DNA of 64,000 nucleotides from Neocallimastix lanati (nom. inval.) (GCA_016946835.1 JACVTC010000130.1:359001-423000); one strand, 5' to 3'. Numbered from the stretch's first letter, positions 27,244 through 39,496 are shown. Made by a program: numbers and translations. Notes: generated by a model from the sequence alone, not told the origin.

Positions 27244-28080
27244 ATAAAATTTAAAAATTAGAATTGTAATAACGAAATAAAAGATATTTCAATATATCAT
27301 CAATAGGACAAAGAAATCAAATTAATAAATGATTCTTAATTAATCGATTTTTTTTTTTTTCATTTTTAAAATAAAAAAAAAAATGAAAATTAAACTTAGA
27401 AAAAAAAAATTAAAGAAAAATGTTTATATAATAATATATATTAAATAACAATCTATTATTATTCTTAAAACTTAAAAATATATTTATATTTAAAAAAATA
27501 ATTTATATCAATAATTATATATATAAATCTATAAATAATCTTGTAATATGAATATATATAAAATACCAAATAATTCATGTAGAATTATTAATTTCCAATT
27601 AAAAAATTCATATTGAAATAAAAAAAATATATATATACCTATATGATTTATTATATTAATATGTTAATATATATGAATATACTAAAACATTTTAAAATAT
27701 AAATATAAATAAAAAATAATATTATTATAAATAAAAATAAAATAATTAAATATATATATAATAAATATTATTGCCAAATTTTTATTTATATATAATAAAA
27801 TTATAAAAATAATATTATTTTTTTAAATTCATAAATTACTACTAAAACCTTTATTAATTTAATATTTATTAGTTACTGTGAATAAAAATGAACACTTTAA
27901 ATATTTGAATTGTTATTCATTTATATTGATAATTATTTAAATTTTGTTTTTACATTTTTTTTTTTTTTTATATTTAAATAATTTTTTTTTTCATATTGAT
28001 AATACATTTTTATTTTTTGAAGTTTATAATTTAAAATTAAAATTTAATAAACAATATTTCAATATAAACAATAGTTCTAA
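27244..28080. other. Spacer between GH45 and the copia remnant
   Basis: About 840 bp of A+T-rich DNA. The GH45 3' UTR lies in the first part. No 5' LTR of the downstream element could be recognised. Confidence 0.55.
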
Positions 28081-30875
28081 ATGCATCTTTTGAATCAGAT
28101 GGAAACAATATTATACAAATCAAAACAATGAACTACAGCAACATTGATCCCTTGATAGACAACCATCCTATCTAATCAAGATGCTGAACTGGATGACAAA
28201 AATAGATTCTTATGGCATAGAAGATTGGGACATTTTTACCATGAGAATTTGGAACAAAACTTAACTTTACATAACATCAAAGTTCCCAAATGCTTAGATT
28301 ACAAGGTTTCCAAACTCAAGAGAAGAACACATACAGGAACTACTCCAAAAACCATAAAGATTTTAGAAACAAATCACTCAGATGTCATAGGACCGATTCA
28401 ACCATCTTTCTCAGGAAAAAGAATCATTCTCACTTTCTTGGATGGATGATTACTCAAGAAACTGTTGTGTTTTCTTACTGGAAAATAAATCAGAGGTTCC
28501 TAACATAATTTTAAAATTTCTTTACTTATTTAAACAACCAATTTAATGAGAAGATTTATAAACTTCAGAACAGATCAAGAACGAGAATATTGCAATAAAA
28601 AGGTGGAAAATTTCTGAATTAAAAACTGTATTAAGAAGATTTACTCACCCTTGTACAATCTAGAAAACAATGGTAAGTCGGAACGTTTCAATTATACTTT
28701 AACTGCCCGAAAACTCTTTTATATAGGAGCAAGATGGATATCAAATTCTAGGACTATGCAGTAAAATATGATAACTTATTATACAAACAATGTCCACTAT
28801 AAATATAATAGAATTTTTCCCAAATATTTCAATCTAGACAATTATTTAATCCATATATCAAATGAAAATACAATAAGGTAGCACTAACTCAGTCAATAAT
28901 CAACAAAACAATGATAATCAAAATTGAAAACACTAAATTCGATTTATGTTATGAAAATAATGTTTATTTGAATCAAAATAACGATAATGATGTTACCAAC
29001 AACTCCAACATGGAAGACAATATATCCATCGATGAACCAAACATCAGCAACAAAAGTCAGAACTTCGAACTAATTTCAAATTATTCTACAGAAAGCATAA
29101 TTGATAGATCCAATACTAACGGTCAAATAGAAAATACATTAGACGAATTTATATATAATATTGATGAATCTTACTACTCAACTCCGAATTTTAAAGCTAT
29201 AAATGATGATAATATAGAAACATCCAATAGTGATTTCAACTTAAACACCGACGTCAATTATGTCAATACTTTCGACAACACCGTATGCAATTTAGCTTCG
29301 AAACTTTGAAGCAATTATAATGTTCACTGATTACGAATCAATATCATCGAATAATAACAAAATAACAAATGAAATACCTATTCAATTAAACTTGTCATCT
29401 ACATCAAATAATTATATAAATAAAAGAAAGACTTATAGCTCAGATTTAATAATTGAAAAACCTAAAATTCAGTATACTAGAATATATTCACTATTAAAAA
29501 GATCAGGAAATCCTTTACTAAACGAAGATCACAAAAGACTCAACTCAAACTTAAATAATATAGAAAATGATAACAAAATAATTACTGATGTTCCATTAAA
29601 TTATTAAAACAGCAATTTCATGTATGGATAAGAATCATTGGATTGAGGCCATGAGTGCAGAACTAAAAAATTTATACGACAATAAAAATAATGGTTTTCA
29701 AAAAAAAAAATTCCCAGAAGAGAAAATCCAACAACAGCAAAATGGGTTTACTCTTTAAAAAGAGATGGCAACGGAAATATAATCGAATATAAAAGAAGAA
29801 TCGTAGCTAGAGGTTTCAATCAAACTAAAGGTATAGATTACGACTTGACTTATTCACCAACCCTTGATATTGATAGTCTAAAAATTACTACTGTCGATTG
29901 CATCTAAATTTAATTGGACTATTATGCAACTCGATATTAAAGCTGCTTAACTTAATGCACCACTCGATAAGCAACTATATGTTACTGTTCCTCCCGGTGA
30001 TAAAAATTTCGGATAAGGATATTGGTTACTTAAAAAGATCTTGTATGGACTTAAACAGTCATTTCTCAAGCACAACTAATTAATGATACATTACAAAAAT
30101 TCAATGTAGCAAACATTGGAAAAGCAAAAGACCCATGTTTCGAGATTACATAAATTACAGACCAACAATGAGAAATTTGATAAAATAACTTATAAAAGTG
30201 CCGTGAGATCTCTCATATATTTAGCACGCTATACTAGACCAGATATAGCTTATGCTACAGGTAAAGTTGAAAAAAATTCCCACAATAGATGACTGGAAAA
30301 AAGAAAATAAATACTTTAAAATATCTAAACTATACAAAGGATTACATAATCGTATATAAAGATAAAGGGGAAATACTAGCTTTGACAGACTTGGATTATG
30401 GTGGAGATCCGGATGATAGAAAATCCACCTCTTAATATATAATTCAAATGAGAATGGATCCAATTTGTTTGCAATTAAAAAAAAAAAAAAACAATCAGTG
30501 GTTACCACCTCTACTGCCGAAGTGGAATATATTGCTACCAGTGAATGTGTTAAGAAGGCTTTATAGATCAGAAATATTTTCACGTAACTTTTTAATATAA
30601 TATAACCATTCAAAATTATGAAAGATAATATTGCAAGTAAAAAGCAACACTCGAAAAACGGAGAAATCAATAATAAATTAAAACATATAGATATAAAATT
30701 TTCATTTTAATTATGACAATATCAAAAATAATAAAATAACTTTAAATTATATTAACATCGAAAAGACACTAGAGGATCCTCTAACCAAGGACTTAAATAG
30801 ACCAAAAATGACCAAATTTACAGACCAAATATTTAATAAAAAGTATTCTGGTATGAGGAGGAATATTAGATTATA
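28081..30875 (+). pseudogene. Decayed Ty1/copia retrotransposon polyprotein
   Basis: Many stops and frameshifts, but copia pol domains are readable in order. GAG-pre-integrase is at about 28195-28330 (FLWHRRLGH). Integrase core pieces follow to about 28760 (DVIGPI, then a SERFNYTLTARK block). A linker open in two Asn/Ser/Asp-rich stretches spans 28911-29607. The reverse transcriptase N-terminal part is at about 29630-30060 (NHWIEAMSAELKNLYDN, AKWVYSLKRDGNGNIIEYK, VARGFNQTKGIDYDLTYSPT, KILYGLKQS). RNase H follows at about 30180-30700 (YLARYTRPDIAYATG, GDPDDRKSTS, STAEVEYIATSE). The end is a DPLTKDL-like tail near 30775. Gag and protease are not recognisable, and the RT segment that should hold the catalytic YVDD is deleted. 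The element is dead. Confidence 0.85.
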
Positions 30876-31080
30876 ATGAAGTTAATTAAATATGTTTAAA
30901 AATTATATTAATTATATTATTTCGTTATGTGTAAATAACTTTCTTTGTATTTGAAATACATTATTTAATTCATTATTAAAATAATTTCATTGTATTATTA
31001 TCAAATCTCAATTAATATAAATAAGTTTAATTTTGTTAAACATTTTTTTTTTATCTTTGTAATATTTCCTATTTCTAAAT
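30865..31080 (+). mobile_element. Possible 3' LTR of the copia remnant
   Basis: Directly after the polyprotein tail lies a purine tract (GAGGAGGAA) followed by TATTAG, the arrangement expected of a polypurine tract and LTR start. About 200 bp of somewhat more complex DNA follow before the TTATTTA repeat. There is no second LTR to compare with, so the right edge is a guess. Confidence 0.3.
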
Positions 31081-31181
31081 AATAAATATTAATAAATAAA
31101 CTTTAATTAATAATAAAAAGTTTTATTTTCTCTTAATATATACTATTAATGTTTTTTATTTATAATTATTTATTATTTATT

Positions 31182-31440
31182 TGATTCATTATATTATTAT
31201 TATATTTATTATTTATTATTTGTTATTTATTATTTATTATTTAATTATTTATTATTTATTATTTATTATTTATTATTTATTATTTATTATTTATTATTTA
31301 TTATTTAATTATTTATTATTTATTATTTATTATTTATTATTTATTAATAAATACTCTTTTTATTTATTATTTATTATTTATTATTTATAAATTATATAAT
31401 TCATTATTATATTATTATTATATTATTATTACATATTAAT
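31182..31440. repeat. TTTATTA heptamer array
   Basis: Irregular array of the heptamer TATTATT/TTATTTA with one internal AATAAATACTCTTTTTATT motif near 31346. The same motif recurs many times in the 61.3-61.8 kb array. Confidence 0.85.
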
Positions 31441-31696
31441 TATTATATTATTATTTTGATAAAAATATGATTGGATATCCCTCTTTTTTTTTTTTTAATG
31501 TTTGAGTAAACTTTATGTCTAAAAAATTCTTGGTACAAAATTTTTTTCTGGACATAGCTTTTTATATAAATCAAATCAAGTTTTTTTAAATTTTTTTTTT
31601 TTTTTGCATTTTTTATTTTTTTTTTTTTTTTTTGTATTTTGTATTTATTTTTTTTATTATTATCTTTTTTTTTTTTTTTTTTTTTTTTGATGAATA

Positions 31697-32299
31697 ATGA
31701 AATTTCAAAGAATAGTTTCAAATTTGAAAAATTATATATTTAATTCCAATAATCAAAGTCGTACTTCAAGAATTAGAGGTATTGACAATAAAAATGTTTT
31801 AAATAATAATTTTAAAAATAAAGGATCCGAAACACCGAAAGAATTAGAATCTTATAAGTTTATTAAATATAAGATAGTTAATAAAAAGAAAAAAATATAT
31901 ATTGACACAGAAGAATTTGAGAATGAAGAATATTTTAACGAAAAACATTCTCAATTGGTTCAACTTTTATCAAATTGGGTAGAAGGTGTTCATGATATTG
32001 CTCTTATCATCAGTGGTAAAAACGATAAATTATCCTCAGGAACTAAGAAAATAATTAGATTATTGAATGAATCATTTAAACATCAACCAGAACTTTTTAA
32101 TCGTGTAAGTTTAGTTATAACAAAATACTATAGAGATGAAATGACAATGGAAAAAAAGGTAATAGAACAAGAAGAATATAGAAAAAAAGTTATTCAAATT
32201 ATTCACCAATACTTAGGATATCAAAATTGTAACCCTCCACTCCCAGTCTTATTTGTAAATTCTAAAAATCGAAATAAAAATTATGGACCAAGAAAATAA
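31697..32299 (+). CDS. AIG1/GIMAP-like GTPase fragment without a P-loop
   Basis: Single-exon frame of 200 residues. The middle resembles the region after G3 of AIG1/GIMAP-type GTPases: IDTEEFENEEYFNEKHSQ in the place of the DTPG segment, then WVEGVHDIALIISGKNDKLS, IIRLLNESF, and VSLVITKYYRDE where the (T/N)KxD-type G4 would be. The first 70 residues are basic and Asn-rich with no GxxxxGK(S/T). Upstream is 250 bp of poly-T/A sequence with no exon that could supply the P-loop. It is therefore a divergent, probably non-hydrolysing paralogue or a truncated gene beside the copia remnant. Family assignment is moderate; function unknown. Confidence 0.5.
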   Translation: MKFQRIVSNLKNYIFNSNNQSRTSRIRGIDNKNVLNNNFKNKGSETPKELESYKFIKYKIVNKKKKIYIDTEEFENEEYFNEKHSQLVQLLSNWVEGVHDIALIISGKNDKLSSGTKKIIRLLNESFKHQPELFNRVSLVITKYYRDEMTMEKKVIEQEEYRKKVIQIIHQYLGYQNCNPPLPVLFVNSKNRNKNYGPRK

Positions 32300-33178
32300 T
32301 GAAAGAAATAAAGAAAAATATGAAGTTAATATAATGTCTCATTATATTATAGATTATCTAAGAATTAATGTAACATGTATATATATAATTATATAATTAT
32401 TAATGATTAATATTTTATTATTCTTGAAACTATTAATGAAAAGATCTTTTTCATCTATATTATTTATTTTTTTTCTATATAGTTATATTATTCTACTATG
32501 TATAAAAAAAAAATAATTAAAAAAAAAAAAAATGAACATTCATTTGATTATGCTTAATAAAAATACAAATTATATATATATATATATACATAAAATATTA
32601 TTAATTATAATTTTACTTATAATTATTTCAATTTATTATTATTGATATTTATTTCTAATATATTTAAAATAAGATTACAATAAATTATTACTATATTTAA
32701 TATTTTTTAGTACTGTTTGATTCAAAAAAACTACTATCAAATACTTAGTAGCAAACCATGCAACAAATATTTATTAGATGTATGTACTGTATTTTATTGA
32801 TATTAAATAGCTGCTATATTGAACTGATATCAAAATAGCTTCATTTAGATTTAATTGATTAAATTTGATAATAATTTTTTTTTATCATAATTAATAGCAA
32901 AGTGAAAGAGTAGTTATTTTTATTTAGATAATCATTTATAAAATCTAAATAAATTTTTAAATGAACAAAACTTTTTTTACTTAAATTTTTAGTTTTTATT
33001 ATTTTTCAATTCATTTTTTTAATAATTAAAATAAATACTAATAACGAAAAAAAAATCAACAATAATAACAATAATAACAATAATGACAACAAGAATAAAA
33101 ATACTTTATATAAATTTAGTTAAATTTTTATGAATTATGATTATAATATTTATTTATATTTTTTAAAAAAATTTTTTT

Positions 33179-33217
<39 letters not shown>

Positions 33218-34894
33218 TTAAATCATTAGCCATACGTAAATAAAAATTATTTAAGAATACATTAAAATCTACATAGATTAAAAAAGTCAATGTGGCTTTT
33301 ACCATATTATTACATTTCATAATTATAATTGTAGAGATTTATGTTATTCAATTAGAATAATATTTATTTATTTAATGCTATTAGAGATTACCAAAAACAA
33401 AACAAATAAAAGTAAAAAAAAAAATTATTAAATATTACTGTAGTATCATACGATCAATAGCGCTAAATGAATAAAAATGACTCATTTATATATATACTAA
33501 AAATAAGATCAAATAAAATATAAAATATTAAAAGTAAATATATTACATTGAATGGACTTTAAAACGAAATTTTTAATATTTATTTTTCAATATAATTTAA
33601 AACAAAAAATAATTTTATACATAAAAAAAAAAAATTAAAAATAAAAAATAAAAAATAAAAAATAAATAAAAAGCACAATTAAATCAATTTAAGAAAAAGA
33701 TACATATATATACATATTTCTATATCTATATATATTAGTATTATCGTTTAATATATATATATATATAAAAGTCCTATTAAGAAAAAAAAAAAAAAAAAGA
33801 AAAAAGAGTACTTAAATCTATTAAAATATAATCATTAATCATTAATTATTAAAAATGTTAGTATTTAATAAATATCTATATAGCTATTACTATTTATTTA
33901 TTCATTTATATTATTTATTTATTATAAATGTTTTTTTTTTTAATGTTTAATGCCATTTTAAACTCATGTTTATGTTTTATTTAATATAAAGATAAATCTT
34001 TAATCAATTTATTATATATAACCAAATTAAAGTTCAATTTTTAAACAAGTCAATTTTTATAAATAAAGTTAATATATATTCATTTCCTATGATATATATA
34101 GTTAAATTTAAAATTTTTAATTAACCAAAATTTTGTTTTTTATTTAAGAATTTCTTTTTTTGTATATACATATATTAAAATTCATTAAAGGTATATTTTA
34201 TAAAATAAATTGAACGTTAAATAATATAAAATATAATAAATGTATTAATATAAAGTTTTTATTTTTTATTATATATCAAATTATTATTATTTAATATTTA
34301 ATATTAATAATTGTATTGAATTTATAGGTTATTAAAGTAAAAAAAAAGATAAAAAAAAAATTTTCAATTTTAATATAAAATTAGAATGATAAGAAATCAG
34401 AAATGAATTAAACATTAAAATAAAAAGACAGTCTTTTTTTTTTTAATAATTATTATAGAGATATTATAGTCTATGTATTTAATGAAATATAAAATCTTTT
34501 TTTTTTTTTTTTTTTTTACTTTTTTTTTTTAAACAATTTTATATGATGATATCTCAAATTTTAAATTTGAAATAAATACTTATTATTACTAATTTAAAAA
34601 AGATAGAGTATTTAATCTATATAAAAATAATAAATAAATCTTATTTACTCTATATTTAGTATATATTATTTATTATTTTTAAATTTGGTCTTATATACTA
34701 TAACACTTTATTTATCTTATTTTCTTTTATTTAAATTTATATATTTTATTTTATCTTTTAAATTTGTTATTATTTTTATGATATTATTATTATTAGTATT
34801 AATATTTTTTTCTATTATTAATGATTTTATATATTTAAATTATTAGTATATTAATTACAAAATCATTAAATAATTATTAATTAATTAATAAATT
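32300..34894. other. Gene-free A+T-rich region
   Basis: About 2.6 kb without coding signal. A slightly more complex patch at about 32705-32880 may be a degraded repeat. Homopolymers include a T run at 33181-33216. Nothing else can be supported. Confidence 0.6.
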
Positions 34895-34910
34895 ATTATT
34901 AAAATTTAAA
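34895..34910. repeat. Target-site duplication, left copy (SINE)
   Basis: ATTATTAAAATTTAAA, identical over 16 bp to 35344-35359 on the other side of the G+C-rich insert. Confidence 0.85.
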
Positions 34911-35343
34911 CAAAAAACATAGACTTGCACATATGGGTACCCATCTCCCATATGGCCATACAGTTATTAATTAACTGTAAGGTGATGAGTTATTGGCATA
35001 CTGTATCAGCTTCGCCGCTCTCAATCGTCGTTACACACTGCCCGGAGATGCATTCCTAACGTTCCTACATATATCTCTAATGACCACGAGCATCAGAACG
35101 GAACCATTAACTCCTCCCTAGTGGGTGTAATCATTGGCGATTGGAAATTTTACAATCATCAAGGTCTATGCTTCAATTCAAAGCGTAGTATCAGGGATGG
35201 GTGAAATAATCATTTGAGGGAAAGCCTTATGGACATCACGTGTGGTCTCATGATATCCCAGGATAGAAACCTCATCCGATTATTTGGTGCCATGCCGAGG
35301 ATTCGAACCCCGCCCTCTACAGTGACCTGTATCGTCCTAACCG
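34911..35343 (-). mobile_element. tRNA-derived SINE
   Basis: A 433-bp insert with far higher G+C than its surroundings, bounded by a perfect 16-bp direct repeat. On the minus strand it begins with a tRNA-like segment (35343 down to 35285): the end of a D-arm (CGGTTAGGACG), an anticodon-arm-like hairpin (TACAG/CTGTA), a perfect polymerase III B-box (GGTTCGAATCC, 35299-35309), an acceptor-like GCATGGC, then A and CCA. A body of about 360 bp follows, ending in a T-rich tail (TTTTTTG) beside the repeat. Near the tail are three inverted repeats: a 12-bp palindrome at 34933-34944, CATATGGG/CCCATATG (34930-34954) and ACAGTTA/TAACTGT (34960-34978). The A-box is missing, so this copy is 5'-truncated and presumably inactive. 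Mobilisation by a LINE is inferred. Confidence 0.8.
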
Positions 35344-35359
35344 ATTATTAAAATTTAAA
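35344..35359. repeat. Target-site duplication, right copy (SINE)
   Basis: Second copy of ATTATTAAAATTTAAA flanking the SINE insertion. Confidence 0.85.
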
Positions 35360-36102
35360 AACTTTAATTATTTTTTTTTTAATTATAATTTTTTAAAAAA
35401 AAAAACTTATAAATCAATAAATAAAAGGCTATATGTTAATGTAACTCTTTGTAAATTAGTAAATATATCAATAAAAAGTTATACAATAAACAGATTTTTA
35501 TATAAATAAAAAGTTTTACAAATAAATAGACACGTATAAATATTTTTAAGAATAAGAACAAACTTTAAAGATTTTGTGGGGTAATTGGATAATCCAATTA
35601 TTATATTGAAAAATTGATGATAATTTAAATGGTCTATTATAGAGTTATCTTTTACCTATCTCTCTATCTATATTTAAAATTTTATTTTATTTATAACCTA
35701 AACTTTGATTAGTATTTTATTATTTATTTCAATTTTTATATGTATAATTTTAATCTTAATTTTTATTTTTATGTTTATGTTTATTTTTATTTTTATTTTT
35801 ATTTGTTTATTCATAAATAAAACTTTGGAATAGAAAAAGTACATAAATAGTTATTAATTAAATTATATGTTTTTATATTATACTAATATATATAATATAA
35901 TTTTTTTTTTGTTTTTTTTTTTGTTTTTTGTTTTTGTTTTTGTTTTTGTTTTGTTTTTGTTTTATGTATTTGATTTGGAATAGTATTAATAAATTTTATA
36001 TATATATATATTTTATATTTACATTATTATTATTATTAAACTTTTTATTTTATATTTATTCTTTATATAATATTCTATAAATATTAATATATATATTGAA
36101 TA
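35360..36102. other. Spacer between the SINE and the P-loop kinase 3' end
   Basis: A+T-rich DNA with (TTTTTG)n/(GTTTTT)n-like tracts at 35908-35962. No gene seen. Confidence 0.55.
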
Positions 36103-39100
36103 TTATTCAGAGATACTAAACTTTTCTTGAATTTTATTTAATACTTCATTATGCATTAAATCCAAGGTATGTAGGAAAGAATTGGCATCAACATTAATAT
36201 ATTTAAAAGATTTAGATTCATCAAAGGAAGTTTTTTCACATTGTCTTTTAGTATTTTCTTTTCTAAAAATATTCCCTATTATATCAATTTTTGATTCAAA
36301 TTCACGAAGTTCATCCTTTTTAATATTTTACATAATTTTATATAAATATAAATATATATATATATGAATAAAGAAACATAAATATAAATTTTTATTTTAT
36401 ATTAGTTTTAATTTCATTTACTTAATTAAAATAAAAAAAAAAAAAAATTTTTAAATTATAGAATTACCAATAATTTAATTTTTTTTATAAAAAAAAAAAA
36501 TATTTACATTGTTTAAATCAATATTGAAAGGTAGATTTTTCAACATAAAATCTTCTGCTTTATTAGTATTCTGATTATATATTAGATTTTCTTCTATCAT
36601 TTGATTATATAAGAATTCTCTATGACATTCTTTATTATCCATATCAAGATAAAAGGGGACTATGATAGCATTACATGGATTATCATTAGTTGTTAGAAGT
36701 TTAGAGGAATAAAGATTATTATTATCATTATTGACTATTTTAGATTTAACCGATTTATTATCTTTCTTAGTTTCTTGATTACTAAATTTAGTAATACAAT
36801 CTAAAACAAAATCATAAAGAATATGATTTACGTGTGTTCCTTCGATTATAATAGATTTTCCTTCAGTAAAAGCTTTTTTAATGTCCGCTTCAAGACCTAT
36901 TTATAAATAAATAAATAATTAAATATTAAAGTAATTGAATTTATTTGAAAAAAAAAAAAATTAAATATTATTATTTTATAATTAATATAGTATTTAAATT
37001 ATAATTATTATCAAATGATAGTTATAAATTTTAAAAATAAATCACTTTTATATCAAAATATATGTATTAATTTTTTATTATTATTATTATTATTATTTTT
37101 TCAAATTACCTTTTTTAACAAGTTTACAATCATTTTCATATTTCTCTAAGAGCTCATTAGTTAAACAATTTCTATACCAAATGGGTTCACGATCTTCTTC
37201 TGGTATACTAAAGAATAGTTAAATATTTTAATATAAAAATTTATTGATTAATCAATGAATAAAATTAATATATATATATATATTTTTTTTTATGTTTTTT
37301 TTTTTTTTTTTTTTTTTTGTTATAAAAATATTTACTTAAAGATACTACACATCAAATCATAGACATAATCTGTTTTGACTATATTTGGTAAATTCAATCT
37401 TTCTGCTAATTTTGTAGCTAATGTGGATTTCCCTACACATCTTGGTCCACTTATTAGTATAATCATTGGTATACGTTCACGATAAAATCTATTTATGATG
37501 AGAAAAAAAAAATAAAATATATATATAAATTTATTTATATTTTTTAATAAACAATTTATATTAAAAATTTTTTTTTATTTAATTATTATATTAATTATAG
37601 TGACTTTAAATAATATTTACTATATAAAATAAATGTGTATTTATCTATTTGTTTATTTATCTATTTGTTTATTTGTTTATTTTTATTTTTTTTATTTTTT
37701 TCTTTACTTATTGATACTATTAATATTATATAATTTTATTAAATTAAATAAAACTTACGCAGATAATAATCGATAAAGTTCAATATTTTTTTCATTATAA
37801 CCATAGTGTTTCATGATATTAAAAAGATTTTTTTCCAATTCCTTTTGTGATAATTCCAATATATTGTCATCTACTAGTTTTTTTTTCAAGTCAAGAGCTA
37901 TTCTAACAGCATGATAATAATCCACTTGAGTAGCAGTTAACATTCGACTAATTAAGAAACGTGATAAAACATAATAATGTTCACCAGATAAATAAACTAA
38001 TACTTTAATAAAATCATATTTTGATACACTGGAACGGTGCTTTTTAGGTTTTGATTTTGTTACCTTTGTAGTTGAAGTAAATTTATTATTGATTATTTTT
38101 TTATCTTTTTCTATTTCTATTTCTTTTTCTTTTATTTCTTTTTCTTTTATTTCTTTTTCTTTTTTTTCTTCTTTTTCTTTTTCTTCCTCCTTTTCTTCTT
38201 TTTTCTTTTCCTTTTCTTTTGGTTCCTTTGAATCTTTCATTCTATCTTCATCTTCTATATTATATTTTATTAATTTTGTTTGATCCTTTGAAGAATTAAA
38301 ATAGAATTTTAAATTTTTTATACTATTAGTAATTTCTTTTACAAGGTTGGTATTTTCTGAAGATTCACTTTTTATTGGTGTCATTCCTAAATCATTGGAA
38401 TCATTATATCTAACTTCTTCTTGAGAAGGTATGGTGGGTATCGTCTGTTTAAGGAAATGAAACCTTTTTATAGATTTATGAGAATGTGATCCATTTTTAA
38501 GTGATGAAATATCCTTAGGATTGATTGTTCTTGTGAAATCCTCATAATCAGAGGTTAATGTCTTTATATAATAATTAGATTCATTAGGGGTGGCATTTAA
38601 TGTTGCGTTAGTTTCTATTGAGGCATCTGAAAAATAAGATTCATTATTATCTGTATTAATATTGTTATTCAATGAAATCCGTTGAGTGGTAATGGCTAAA
38701 AGATCAGGTTGTGTGGTATTACTTGAAATACTATTACTACTGAAAGATTTTTGTCGACGAGGAGAAAAATTATTGAATTGTTCATTAAAGGAAGAATAAT
38801 GATTAATATCAAATATTCTAGGACATTCATCCTTACCAACGGTTGTATAATATTGTAATTTTTGAGTGTAGGATTGAGAACTTTTATCATCACTACTATA
38901 ACAAGGTATACAATTCATTTCACATAGTGAACTATTATCTATAGAAGAATTTTCAGAATAGTCATCAATAATTCTTTGAAAATTCCTTGGTATTTGGAGT
39001 GATGATACCTCTTCATCATCATCAACATTTATATCATAACTATTCATTATTATTTGTTCTGGTTCTTTTGAAAATTTTTCATTTCCCAATAACATTACTG

Positions 39101-39128
39101 GAAAATTATACTTTTGTTTGGACGTCAT
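36103..39128 (-). CDS. 2-phosphoglycerate kinase-like (LPA1-type) P-loop protein
   Basis: Five exons on the minus strand: 37759-39128, 37336-37488, 37110-37207, 36508-36896 and 36103-36315, 740 residues with consistent phases. Residues 1-365 are disordered, rich in Ser/Asn, with a long Lys/Glu repeat (about 300-345). From about 368 comes an ATP-cone-like helical region (YDFIKVLVYL, YVLSRFLISRMLTATQVDYYHAVRIALDLKK, LFNIMKHYGY). It leads into a kinase core with Walker A GPRCVGKST (471-479), LNLPNIVKTDYV and IIIEGTHV. This arrangement is that of archaeal 2-phosphoglycerate kinase and plant LPA1 (low phytic acid 1) proteins, linked to inositol phosphate metabolism. The true substrate in fungi is unknown. 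An Asn/Ser-rich insert interrupts the kinase core at about residues 585-615. Confidence 0.8.
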
Positions 39129-39496
39129 GATTTCTACTTTTATTTTTCTTTTAAATTACTTCATAACTACTATGAGAATATTTGTTAATTTTCTAAATTT
39201 TATTTTTTAAGTATTTTTTCTGAATAGCTTGAATTGAATTTTTGTTTTCTTAAATAATTTATTTTATAAAATAAGAGAAAAAATAAATAAATTAAAACGA
39301 AATTTAAAATTAAATTTTTTAATGAAATTAAATTAAAATAAATTAAAATTATGAAATTATGGTAGCAAAGCAAAACGTATAACAATAAGTTCAAATTATG
39401 TTATATTGAATATACTTTATAATTAATATTATATTAAGATAGTATTATTGAAATTAATATTGAGTATTAAATATTTAAATTAATGTTACAATAATT

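Noticed and set aside
30221-30670. Minus-strand frame of 149 codons
   Set aside because: Antisense shadow of the copia RNase H region.
31443-31721. Lys-rich minus-strand frame
   Set aside because: Made by T-runs on the plus strand; no protein features.
35285-35302. Retrotransposon primer-binding site beginning TGG on the plus strand
   Set aside because: Similarity to a tRNA extends over about 55 bases, far beyond an 18-base primer site, and the 16-bp duplication encloses the whole segment.
35285-35343. A functional tRNA gene on the minus strand
   Set aside because: The 5' acceptor strand and A-box are missing, the anticodon hairpin has a 4-base loop, and CCA is encoded, which eukaryotic tRNA genes normally lack. 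It fits a SINE head better.
36182-36367. Plus-strand frame of 61 codons
   Set aside because: Antisense to the last exon and intron of the P-loop kinase gene.
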